Shown: in pieces, positions 1 to 11,016 of the stretch | Position numbering within the stretch: the first letter of the stretch is position 1 | How the letters are laid out: each line of letters opens with the position of its first letter | Assembly: GCA_022432975.1 (NCBI GenBank) | Contig: CM039512.1 | Span: 45,038,309 to 45,102,308 of the forward strand | Source of the DNA: Begonia masoniana | Lineage: Eukaryota > Streptophyta > Magnoliopsida > Cucurbitales > Begoniaceae | DNA: 64,000 nt | Direction: 5' to 3' | Made by a program: the position numbers and the translations under genes | The notes under the pieces: model-generated | Told to the model about the DNA's origin: nothing | Databases searched by the model: none | Seen by the model: only the letters and a program-made list of their open reading frames with translations

Positions 1-386
1 ACACCATTCATTGATATGAGCCTTAATAATGAAAATTTTATTATTAGGGTGCTGACAAGTGCCTTATCTGAAGTCTCAAATTGTTGATCAATAGACTTCA
101 GCAAATCCTTGACATTTTTATGCTCACCAACTGAACCTCGTATACTAGCACAAATATTAGTCATTATATACATAATGCTGAGGTGATTATATCGCTCCCA
201 ACGCTCACTAAGAATAAGATCTTTCTTACTACTAGTAGAAGTAATAATTGGCTCATCTTTTCTTATAGCATTATCAAAGTCCATAGGCCCCATTTTGAGA
301 AGGATTTTTTCCCTCCAAAACTTATAGTTTTCACCATTCAATTCAGGAATATCACATTTGAAATTAGAGAAATTACCAATATTCAT
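1..386 (-). pseudogene. Ty1/copia gag N-terminal part, runs off the left edge
   Basis: The reverse strand from the ATG at 386-384 is open to the window edge (128 codons). It reads like the N-terminus of plant copia gag (DUF4219/UBN2 type): an opening with LNGENYKFWREK about 17 residues in, then LSERWERYNHLS and DLLKSIDQQFETSDKALVST further on. In the family this part is the capsid-like region that forms the virus-like particle. The protease, integrase and reverse transcriptase would lie to the left, outside the window. A tRNA-Met-type primer site lies upstream on the same strand at 1326-1337, which fits a 5' end of one element. No stop is visible, so this part may be intact. Whether the full element is intact cannot be seen. 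Confidence 0.8.
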
Positions 387-1325
387 AGCTACAAAATAAA
401 AAAATAGACATGCTTATCAACTACAATATGAAACCAACAACATAAATCATACTTTATCAATATAAATCATGCTCAAAGATTATGAATCAAGTGACATAAA
501 ACGTGCATGTGGGCTAAAGTTTATATTCAATAAGATTCATATAACGTTATGATAAAATTATTGAATCATATTCCCTTTCTTAATACATGTGGGTAACTTA
601 AGAAATATAATTCGATATTTTATCTTAATTAATTATACAAATATAATAGAGATTATTGTGGGATAAAATCCATTATATTCATGTAATTAATCCATTATAT
701 ATATATAAATTTGGATAATTAAAGATGTTGTGACTACTCAATAATTAACTAAATTATACAGATCATTCAACATTTGAATTAATTATGCAAAATATTCATA
801 CTTAAAAAAAATCATAATATATGAACATGAATTAATATAAACTATAATTTTTTTTTAACCTTTAAGAAAATAAATAATATATTTATTTAAAATCCAAAAT
901 CATCAGTAATTAAGTTCCAGCCGAATGGCAGCCCACTCAATTATTCATGAGAGAGGCACTGGTTCAAATCCCATGAGGCGCAATAACATTATTTGGTCCT
1001 TCTTAAACTACACGTAGTTCACTTTATGCCTTCTGTATGATAACCGAAATACATGTACTCTTAACCTACCAGACATTACATGTGGTTTTGGTTATCTTCA
1101 ATCTCTAAATGGGTCATTTTGACCCTCGCGTAACCTGCCAAAAAACCAACCATAAATCCGATGATATCTCATGATTTTAGACAGCAAATTCGATGATTCA
1201 AAATGCAGTATGTTCGTAATCAAGTTTCTGTATGATTCTTAACAAAAAAAACTGCTTTGAAAATGCCCAAAACGTAAAATTTTAATATGAAAAAAAAAAT
1301 CAACTATCAAGACAGAGGTGTTACT
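387..1325 (-). other. AT-rich leader between primer site and copia gag
   Basis: No gene is visible. The stretch is very AT-rich and about 940 bp long, which is long for a copia leader. A short GC-richer patch at 926-971 holds A-box-like and B-box-like motifs, with GGTTCAAATCC at 961-971. Confidence 0.5.
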
Positions 1326-1337
1326 GCTCTGATACCA
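1326..1337 (-). other. Primer binding site (initiator tRNA-Met type)
   Basis: The reverse strand reads TGGTATCAGAGC, the usual plant primer site complementary to the 3' end of initiator tRNA-Met. It marks the inner border of a 5' LTR lying at higher coordinates. Confidence 0.8.
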
Positions 1338-1880
1338 ACATTTAAATTTAATCTTTATCGAACTAACATGCCTTTTCTTATGACATAAGACAAACATTTA
1401 GAATCTCTTCTAAACCTTTAATTCTCACGAACGATGGTGTATATCTGAATCAATGAGAAAATGGGCTTAGCGGACCTTCAACAAATGACCCCTCAAATAT
1501 AAACTTTTTCCATCAAAGAGTTTCCATTGATAGGGTGCAACATGGACGGTTGCCTTTGATGGTGTCTTTTGAAAAATCTCAACAAACCATATAGTAATTA
1601 ACATAATTACTAACATATTCAACATACAAGATTTCAACAAAGAAGATAGAGAAATTTGTTGAAAAAAATATAAAGAAGAAATAGTAAGCGACTGAAAGAT
1701 TGGAGGAAAGAAAGATATTCTGTTTTCAAAAAATAAGTTGAAAGAGAGAGAGAGAGAGAGAAAGCTTTTGGGAGAGATAATCATTTTATTTAAAAAAATG
1801 ACACATTTGGCAAAGAAAGATAACCAAGCAAGAGATCAAAATAAAGAGAAAGTAACCCACTAAAAAAAAGGAGTCAGACA
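1338..1880 (-). mobile_element. Probable 5' LTR of the left-edge copia element
   Basis: This stretch lies directly behind the primer site. Read on the minus strand, a TG-start candidate lies at about 1880 (TGTCTGACTCC). The inner end is not a clean CA, so the borders are estimates. It contains an AG microsatellite at about 1743-1762. No second copy is in the window to confirm the length. Confidence 0.35.
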
Positions 1881-1905
1881 TGCGAAGAAATCTTCGTATG
1901 ACTAT

Positions 1906-2110
1906 TAGAGTTGACAAATGAGCCTGCCGAGCCGAGCCAAAATTAGTTCGGCTCACCTAGGCAAGCCTAACGAGCCTACCGAGTCTAACGAGTCGAGGCT
2001 AATGAGCTCGCTTGAAAAGATTTCAATTTGAGCCGGCTCGCGAGCCACGAGTTAAACTAGTCAAGCCAAACCGGATCAACGAGCCAAGCGTATATAAATA
2101 TTTTTAACTT
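1906..2110 (+). mobile_element. Truncated hAT-like or MITE remnant
   Basis: It starts TAGAGTTGACAAATGAGCC and continues with many GAGCC/GGCTC words in both orientations, as in the subterminal repeats of hAT-type non-autonomous elements. No matching inverted terminus was found before 2503, so it looks truncated. Confidence 0.35.
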
Positions 2111-2502
2111 ATATTAATATAATATAATTTTTTTTTTAATTTTCATTTAAAATTATAATAAGTATTAATAATTATATGTCAACGATATTTACTCATTTAA
2201 TTTAAAATATTAGTTATGTTAAGGTATATAAAATTGAATGTATTAATAAAAAAATTATTTGGGACTATTCAATAAAAAAATATAACATAAGTATCATTAA
2301 AAATATTTTCATATTATCAGTAACATGATATTATGATTGTTTTCTTCTTCTTTATGTATTAACTATTTAGTGGCTGAGAAGATATAGTAATTAATTATGT
2401 GAATCTGCGTACTTTTGTTGAGATTTGTTACATGAATATATTTAGATAATTCAATAAATTTTTCATAATTAATTTAATTATTATTCGAAAAAGAAGAAAA
2501 AA
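2111..2502. other. AT-rich stretch without a visible gene
   Basis: I see no coding region, terminal repeat or RNA gene here. Confidence 0.6.
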
Positions 2503-5108
2503 TGTAACACCCGGCATTTTCAGCCATGTAATAATCTGTTGAATTATTGTATGGATTTAATTTGCCATTATTACAATAACTATTTTATTGTAAACTTTGG
2601 AGCATTTAATGGGGAGAGAACCGAACTAAAGGCTAACTAAACTAAACATTAAGTTTAAAATGCATGGAAGGGTAAATTGGAGAGAAATTAAGGTTGGGGG
2701 GAGATAGCCAATGGTTGAGTGACATCTGGCGACATGATGAAGAAGCTAAGTCTTCCTCCTACGTGAAACCCTCACTTCTCATCTGTTTCTTCCCACTGCC
2801 CTTTATTTTCTCTTCCTGGCGATTTTTGACAAAGCACCAACACTTTGTTTCCTCGTTTTTCTTCTGTTTCCTTCAACCAAGGTAATCATCTATGGAAGTT
2901 ATTGATTTTGGACAAGTTTAATGCGAGTTTTCACTGGGGTTTAGGGTTATTAATTCCGTGAAAACTCACTGTTTTGGATGAAAATACGTTATTGTGTTTT
3001 CCTAAAGAGTTGAAATGAGCTTGCTGCATAATCTACAAGTTATTTGTTAGCATTTGCAGCTTGTTTAATTTCTCTACATTGCAGCAACAGATCCGAGCAT
3101 TCCAGAGACATTCGAGCATTCTACATTGCAGCAAACAGGTAAGTTCATAACCGTAGGTTGGCCCTTGAGGCCCTACATCATGGAGGTACTAGGTTTCCTA
3201 TTCTGTCGGGTTGTTTTGGGTAGAAAGGTTATAGTCTATGTTCTGAAATGTCTGGCTTCGATTTACCTTCTGTTGTCTTATTTCTGCTGTCTGCCTGTTT
3301 AAGTTCAAGCACCGTTCATGCATACACGTTTTCTCTGAAAGTCATGCAAAACCGATTTCTGTACACCGTTTGAAACTAAACAAGATAAAATCCGACTGAA
3401 ATGTACCAGGTTAAGTGCGAGACGAGGACTGGCCCCATAACTGTTTACTGTACTGTATCCCTAAATGTGCCTGATAGTGCACCCTCCCCCTCCCCCACTG
3501 TTTGCCAGTTCCCCTATAAGCTCCACTTAATTCTACTGCCACTGTAACTTAATGCTCTGTACTGTCACCGTATTTCTGAAAAACTGCATGCATAGCATTT
3601 TGCATCACTGCATATCTATATGTTCTTACTGAGTTTTAGACTCATAGGTGAACTCCTTGATGTAGGTACTGAACCCGAACGTGAGGACCTTGTGCCTCAA
3701 TCTGAAGAATAGGTGGCTGGTGGCTCGAGCTCCGGGGGTGGTTGCTGCAGTCAGACACAATTTTCTGACCCGAGGTTTAAGTCTTAGTCTTTTAAGAAAT
3801 GTTCATATCTGTAAAATCTTCTGAAATTCTGGTGTGTTTGTTTTAAAACTCTGTTGAGGTCCTGTGTTTAGTCTTAAAAACTCTGTAGGAAATTCTGTTG
3901 GACGTATATATAATGTATAAGTTCTGATGATCGAGTTTTAAATCTATGTTGACAGTTGTTAGTTGTTTCCTGTGAAATGTCTTGAAAACATTCTGGAACT
4001 GCTAGAGTTCTCCCTTTTCAGGTCATGCATGGATGGTCTCGAATTTTAGAGTCATCCATGCAGTTTGTTTTCTTGAAATCTGTCATTTGTAATGAAGGTC
4101 TGAAATCTGTATGCCTTCTGTTGTGCTCGAGAACCATGTTTTGAATTGGTTTGAGAATCTGACACCTTCATGTTTTCTGTTCTTTAAGCTCTCTGTCTAT
4201 ATGTTTTCTGTTAAAAGTTGTCAAATTCTGCCCTTTTTAAACTGCAACTTCCGATCACGTTTAATGCATCCACCGATAGTCACTGTTCACATTTTGTCTT
4301 ATCTCATCTACCGGTGAACAGTTGATTTCATCAGTCTTAGTTACTTCTGCCGGTTTCATCTGTTTTTCAGTTTAACTTCATCTTCCGACGACGTCATCTC
4401 CTCTTCTGATGACGTCACCATAGCTTTTCTTCTGCCGATTACGTTTACTGCCTTTATCTGCCGATGACGTCATCACATAATCCGATTTCGTTTAATGCCT
4501 ACATCTTCCGGTACGTCATCTATCTTCCGATGACGTCATCACCTTCTACCGATTTCGTTCACTGTCTGCATCCACCGATGACGTCGTCCATCTTCCGGCT
4601 GACGTCATCTCCTTCTACCGATTTCGTTTACTGTCTGTTCCTACCGGTGAACTCAATTCTTGTTTATAGTTCACATCCACCGACTAGCACTGTTCATCTT
4701 TTGTTATATCTGCATCCACCGTTAGCTTTTATCTTTCTGCCCAGTTTTACTCTCCTCCTTCCGATTATCACTGTACCCTTTTGTTTTATTTAATCCACCG
4801 AAGCTCTTTTTATACTAAGTCTTCCGCTAGCCTAAATTCTTTTAAATTAAGTTCATTTCTGTTTTCTGCTTCACCCGAGAACTCTCTCTCTCTCCCTGTA
4901 AATGTTTTCGGTTACTCACTGCAGTTTCTCCCTCTCTGTAAAGCTAAGTTTTTTTTAGGGTTTGCGATGGCAGTGCATGTTTCCTGTCATTCGATTCTGT
5001 TTCTCTGTAAATATTTTAAAAGTATAATGTCCACTGTTTTGACCGATCTGTTCAAAGAAAATAGTCACTATTTTCCGTTATCTGTCCCGGAGTGATGGCT
5101 CTGATCGC
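2503..5108 (+). mobile_element. LTR E, Ty3/gypsy (Tekay-like), nearly complete
   Basis: It starts TGTAACACCCGGC like the other gypsy LTRs here and follows their internal order. There is an exon-like block at 3085-3138 ending CAG|GTAAGT, a GATGTAG|GTACTGAACC junction at 3664/3665, then a repeat-rich tract with CCACCG and TGACGTCATC words at about 4250-4790. Near the end it has GGAGTGATGGCTC, which lies about 30 bp before the end of solo LTR F, so E lacks only its last bases. It abuts the truncated 3' LTR of element A in opposite orientation. No internal region or second LTR of E was found. ORFs in it look incidental. Confidence 0.75.
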
Positions 5109-6273
5109 CTATTCATTGGCCTGAGACACAAAATCCTCATCCGTGTGATCCATACCTACAACAGTGAGTTCAACTATGAGCCTAGAGCTCAGTAAGAACA
5201 TACAATGCAGTGATGCATATACTATGCATAAACTTTTGAAATACATGAACATTAATTTACATTACATTCAGGTGGACATGAGGTATAAGTGGGGCTTATA
5301 GAGGAACTGGCGCACATACATACATCTAACAACAGGACATAACAGGAGTACATAGCTTACATAACAGGAGTACATAACAGGAGTACATAGCATATATAAC
5401 AGGAGTACATAACATATATAACAGGAGTACATAACAGGATGTCAGTTCCCGTCCCACACTTAACCGTACATTACATTCACATTTTTATCTTTCTTAACTT
5501 CAAATCGCGTGCATAAAACCTTTGCATGACTTTTAAGAAAACGTGTATGCATGAACATATACAGTGCTTAAACATAACATAAACAGGCGACAAGATATCA
5601 AAGCAAGACATAAAGCAAAACACATTTAACTTAGAACATAACCTACGACTTAACTAGCCGACAGCCAAAACCTAGTATCTCCGTGTTGTAGGGCCTTAAG
5701 GGCCAAACCTATACGTATGAACTTACATGATGTCCGTAGAGTTGCAAGCACGCACGTACGTTCTCGGCGATTCACGAACCTATATTATGTATAACCAGAC
5801 CATTAACCCTAAACTTCAACAAAACTAAAGGATAACTAACCTAAACTCGTTAACTAACATAAATGGTTACCTTTAACGGAGAAAATAGGAGAAAACAGGA
5901 GAAGACGAAGTTTGGAAATCGTCGCACGTTGTCTGGAAGAGAGAAAACAGAGAAGAGAGAAAAATGAGAGTTTTACGTAGAAGAGAATAGAAGAGAGGAA
6001 GAGGAAGAGAAAGCTTGGCTTCTTCCACAAGCTTGGACAAGTGGCACTCCCTCATTGGCTCCCTCCCAACCATTTTAATTGTCTTCCCAATTTGCCCATC
6101 CATTGGTTTCTAACTAATTCGCTATTTAGCTCATTGATTCGGTTTCTCCAAAATCCTCTTTTTCCACTAAACATTCAAACAAATTTCAATAAAATATTCA
6201 TTATATTAATATCGAATTAATCCCGTTTATTAATTCAAATGATAATTACATGGCCAAAATGCCAGGTGTTACA
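5109..6273 (-). mobile_element. Truncated 3' LTR of gypsy element A
   Basis: Read on the minus strand it begins TGTAACACCTGGC at 6273, directly after a purine-rich tract and the end of pol. It matches the A 5' LTR at 40678-43606, with the shared blocks GTAGGGCCTTAAGGGCC, AGGTATAAGTGGGG and AACAGGAGTACAT. It stops at 5109, the end of the exon-3-like block, where it meets LTR E. The LTR is thus about 1.2 kb instead of about 2.9 kb, although much of the longer copy is tandem array. Confidence 0.8.
5336..5445 (-). repeat. Short AACAGGAGTACAT repeat cluster in the A 3' LTR
   Basis: About five imperfect copies of AACAGGAGTACAT(A) with variable tails. The same word forms the large homogeneous 22-bp array in the A 5' LTR at 42415-43418. 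Confidence 0.8.
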
Positions 6274-6292
6274 TCCCACCCACCTTAATAAA
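6274..6292 (-). other. Polypurine tract of element A
   Basis: The minus strand reads TTAAGGTGGGTGGGA directly before TGTAACACC, the usual position of the plus-strand primer tract next to a 3' LTR. Confidence 0.7.
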
Positions 6293-6309
6293 ATTTTGTC
6301 CCCAAAATT

Positions 6310-7302
6310 TGCTTAAACAAATAGTTCCTGATATCGGTTCCTAACGTCCCGTTGTCTTTCCCAAGTGGCTTCCTCCACGTTATGGTTACGTCATAGGACC
6401 TTCACCAATGGGATCACCCTGTTGCACAACACCTTGATTGAAGAGTCCAAAATCTTTATGGGCCTTTCTTTATACGTCAACGTCGGTAGGATATCTACGT
6501 AGATCGGCTCCATGATCTGAGTAGGATCTCGCACATATTTCCTCAGCATCGAGACTTGAAAAATATTGTGAACTCCATTCATGGACGCTGGCAGCTGCAG
6601 CTGGTAAGCCATGCTTCCTACTCTCTTCAAGATAGGAAATGGTCCTACAAACCTTGGACTGAGCTTCCATTTCTTACCAAACCTCATCACGCCCTTGAAA
6701 GGCGACACCTTGAGGAATACTTCATCACCTTCAGCAAACTCTAAGTCTCTCCTCCTCCGATCCGCGTAACTTTTCTGTCGACTCTGAGCAGTGTTGATTC
6801 GCTGTCTGATAGTAGCCACCACTTCAGACATCTGCCATAATAACTCAGGGCCGACAAGTCTGGCTTTTCCAACTTCATCCCAACACAAAGGAGACCTGCA
6901 CTTTCTGCTATAAAGAGCTTCGTAGGGAGCCATATCGATCGTAGCCTGGTAGCTATTATTATAAGAGAACTCCACTAACGGCAAATACTTGCTCCAATGA
7001 GCATGAAATTTCAATACGCACGACCTTAACATATCCTCCAATATTTGAATCGTTCTCTCAGATTGTCCGTCTGTCTGTCGGTGAAATGTCGTGCTGAAAT
7101 TTAACTTGGTACACAAGGAGTTTTGCAAGCTCACCCAAAAACCTTGACGTAAATCTAAGATCCCGGTCAGAAACGATTGACACCGATATTCCATGCAGTT
7201 TAATAATCTCGTTATTATACAACTCTGCATATTGATACATAGAGAAGGTCGTCTTTACATGTAGAAAATTGGCTGACTTTGTCAGTCTATCCATTATGAC
7301 CC
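6310..7302 (-). pseudogene. Element A pol, C-terminal part (integrase core end and chromodomain-like tail)
   Basis: The minus strand encodes the second half of a Ty3/gypsy integrase: IWVIMDRLTKSANF at the interruption, HGISVSIVSDRDLRF, then FHRQTDGQSERTIQ, VEFSYNNSYQ and KSYADRRRRDLEF, followed by a tail ending VEEATWERQ. This LVKVL...VEEATWE tail is the chromodomain-like end of Tekay/Del chromoviruses, thought to guide integration. The frame shifts near 7100-7230, and there is a stop within the chromodomain at about 6388. The upstream half of the integrase lies at 11017-11432, separated by solo LTR F. A polypurine tract and the 3' LTR follow. The copy is non-functional as read. Confidence 0.9.
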
Positions 7303-7307
7303 ATATG

Positions 7308-10300
7308 TGTGACAATCCCAAACTCGATCGGGGCCGAGGAGCCATCACTCCAGACATTTAACAGAAAACGGGACATTTTTTTTTTTACTAAACAGACTGG
7401 ACTTTTAAAACAAACCCTTAAAACTTTACAGCTAGAGAAAACCTTTTCTGGATTTAAAGTCAAAACGGTAAAACAGTTAAACCGGGCTGCAGAATGAATT
7501 ACATAAGGAAATCAGAATACTTGGAACATTTAAATAAAAGACTAGATGGACGACGGGCATGCAGAGGAAACGTGATAAAAATACATGCAGTGAAAATAAA
7601 CGAGGAATATAGACTGAAAGGCATACTGGGAGAAAGTTACAGTGAATAACAGAATCGGGTGATATAGGCTAGCAGTGGGTGTGAATAAGACAAAAGTGAA
7701 CAGTGGCAGCGGTGGATGCGAATAAACAAAAGAGAACAGTGGATGTGAATTACAGACAGAGATTTACTGTTCACAGGTGGATGTGAACTACAAACAGAAA
7801 TTTACTGTTCACAGGTGGATGTGAACTACAGACAGAAATTCACTGTTCACAGGTGGATGTGAACTACAAACAGAAATTTACTGTTCACAGGTGGATGTGA
7901 ACTACAGACAGAAATTTACTGTTCACAGATGGATGTGAACTACAAACAGAAATTTACTGTTCACAGGTGGATGTGAACTACAAAGAGAAATTTACTGTTC
8001 ACAGTGGATGTGAACTACAAATAGAAATTTACTGTTCACAGGTGGATGTGAACTACAAACAGAAATTTACTGTTCACAGGTGGATGTGAACTACAAACAG
8101 AAATTTACTGTTCACAGGTGGATGTGAACTACAAACAGAAATTTACTGTTCACAGTGGATGTGAACTACAAAGAGAAATTTACTGTTCACAGGTGGATGT
8201 GAACTACAAAGAGAAATTTACTGTTCACAGGTGGATGTGAACTACAAACAGAAATTTACTGTTCACAGGTGGATGTGAACTACAAAGAGAAATTTACTGT
8301 TCACAGGTGGATGTGAACTACAAAGAGAAATTTACTGTTCACAGGTGGATGTGAACTACAAAGAGAAATTTACTGTTCACAGGTGGATGTGAACTACAAA
8401 GAGAAATTTACTGTTCACAGGTGGATGTGAACTACAAACAGAAATTTACTGTTCACAGGTGGATGTGAACTACAAAGAGAAATTTACTGTTCACAGGTGG
8501 ATGTGAACTACAAACAGAAATTTACTGTTCACAGGTGGATGTGAACTACAAAGAGAAATTTACTGTTCACAGGTGGATGTGAACTACAAACAGAAATTTA
8601 CTGTTCACAGTGGATGTGAACTACAAAGAGAAATTTACTGTTCACAGTGGATGTGAACTACAAAGAGAAATTTACTGTTCACAGGTGGATGTGAACTACA
8701 AACAGAAATTTACTGTTCACAGTGGATGTGAACTACAAACAGAAATTTACTGTTCACAGGTGGATGTGAACTACAAAGAGAAATTTACTGTTCACAGGTG
8801 GATGTGAACTACAAACAGAAATTTACTGTTCACAGGTGGATGTGAACTACAAACAGAAATTTACTGTTCACAGGTGGATGTGAACTACAAAGAGAAATTT
8901 ACTGTTCACAGGTGGATGTGAACTACAAAGAGAAATTTACTGTTCACAGGTGGATGTGAACTACAAACAGAAATTTACTGTTCACAGGTGGATGTGAACT
9001 ACAAACAGAAATTTACTGTTCACAGGTGGATGTGAACTACAAAGAGAAATTTACTGTTCACAGGTGGATGTGAACTACAAACAGAAATTTACTGTTCACA
9101 GGTGGATGTGAACTACAAACAGAAATTTACTGTTCACAGGTGGATGTGAACTACAAAGAGAAATTTACTGTTCACAGGTGGATGTGAACTACAAACAGAA
9201 ATTTACTGTTCACAGGTGGATGTGAACTACAAACAGAAATTTACTGTTCACAGGTGGATGTGAACTACAAACAGAAATTTACTGTTCACAGGTGGATGTG
9301 AACTACAAAGAGAAATTTACTGTTCACAGGTGGATGTGAACTACAAACAGAAATTTACTGTTCACAGGTGGATGTGAACTACAAACAGAAATTTACTGTT
9401 CACAGGTGGATGTGAACTACAAACAGAAATTTACTGTTCACAGGTGGATGTGAACTACAAACAGAAATTTACTGTTCACAGGTGGATGTGAACTACAAAG
9501 AGAAATTTACTGTTCACAGGTGGATGTGAACTACAAACAGAAATTTACTGTTCACAGGTGGATGTGAACTACAAACAGAAATTTACTGTTCACAGGTGGA
9601 TGTGAACTACAAAGAGAAATTTACTGTTCACAGGTGGATGTGAACTACAAAAACCAGGACCACCCTGCATAACTAATCAGAGGAAACTCAATACAGTTCC
9701 AAAATAAGTTCAAAATATATAGATACAACTGTCAAATACAGAGGTTTAGACATCAATACAGATCTTACGTCGTTTTAAAGAGCTTAAAAGTTGTACGACT
9801 GACCTACACTTCAAATGTTTTAAAAACTTCAAAAGATGTTACAGAACTTGACATAACTTTAGAAAGTACATTCTCACAGAGTTAACTCTTGTCTGACTGC
9901 AACAACCACCCCGTGAGCTCATCCCGCCAAATACATCAACTCATCATCTTGAGGCACAATGTCCTCCTCTAGAGGATCAATACCTACAACATGGAGTTCA
10001 ACTATGAGCCTAGAGCTCAGTAAGAACATACAATGCAAAGTGATGCACGTGCTATGCATGAACATTTTCAAATACATAAACGTTACATTACATTACATTA
10101 CATTTCACTGGACAGGAAGGTATAAGTGGGAAGAAGAGCTGGCGCAACAGGAGTACATGTCACAACAGGACATAACAGGAGTACATGACAGGATGCCAGT
10201 CTACGTCCACACTTAACCATATATTTCATTACAGGTTTTATCTTGCTTAATTTCAAACCGTGTGCAGAAAATATTTTCATGACTTTCAGAGAAAACGTGT

Positions 10301-11011
10301 ATGCATGAACATTCATAGACATGCGATAGAATAATAATATGCAGGATATAAAACAGAACACACTTAACCTAAAACATAACCTATGGTTTAACTACCCAAC
10401 AGAAATCCCGACAACATAAACCTAGTACCTCCGTATTGTAGGGCCTTAAGGGCCAAACCTATATGTATGAACTTACCTGTTGTCCGAAATACAGTAAGCT
10501 ATGCGCGCACAACAACGGTGGTTCGCGAACCTAAAGCATGCAAAATCGGACATTAATCTAAACTTCAAAAAAATTAACGTTTAACTAACCTAAACTTGTT
10601 AACTAGTGAAAAAGGGTTACCTTTACTGAAGGAAACCGAAAGAAACGGAAGAAACAAAGTTTGGAAATTTGTCTCAGGCGCCTGGAAGAGAGAAAACAGA
10701 AGAGTGCTTCACGTAGAGTGAAGAGAAATGAGGAAGAATGGAAGAATAAAGGCATGGGCTCCTTCAACAAGTTTTGCCAAGTGTCAATCATCTACTGGTT
10801 CCCTCCCACCAACCTTAATTCCTTCCTAATTTGCCCTTCCATTGGTTTTTAACTAAATTTCTATTTAGTTCATCGAATCAGTTTTACAATCACTCTCATT
10901 CAATTGAACACTCTGACAATTTCATTAAAAATAGTCATTGCATTAATATCGGAGTACATCTGCTTACATATTCGGGGAAAAATTACATAGACAAAAATGT
11001 CGGGTGTTACA
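7308..11011 (-). mobile_element. Solo LTR F (gypsy) inserted in the integrase of element A
   Basis: On the minus strand it runs from TGTAACACCCGAC (11011) to GATTGTCACA (7308). ATATG flanks both sides (7303-7307 and 11012-11016), and the integrase reading of A resumes exactly across it. It has no internal region or primer site, so it is a solo LTR left by LTR-LTR recombination. It shares with LTRs A, C and E the GTAGGGCCTTAAGGGCC block, an exon-like block at 10477-10530 next to GTAAGT, and an exon-3-like block at 9919-9983. About half of its 3.7 kb is a 38-bp tandem array. Confidence 0.93.
7743..9650. repeat. 38-bp minisatellite, about 50 copies
   Basis: The unit is about 38 bp: GGTGGATGTGAACTACAAA, then CAGAAATTTACTGTTCACA. 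The main variants are CAG/GAG after ACAAA, and loss of two bases at the AGGTGG start. Each unit holds the inverted pair GTGAAC...GTTCAC, so every unit can form a hairpin. The array ends near 9650. It lies wholly inside LTR F and has no unique spacers. Confidence 0.97.
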
Positions 11012-11016
11012 ATATG

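Noticed and set aside
4464..5095. ORFs of about 105 codons in LTR E
   Set aside because: They lie in the repeat-rich and T/C-rich LTR end, with no homology or coding pattern seen.
7743..9650. Regular repeats resembling a CRISPR array
   Set aside because: Units are contiguous with no unique spacers, the context is a plant LTR, and no cas genes exist.
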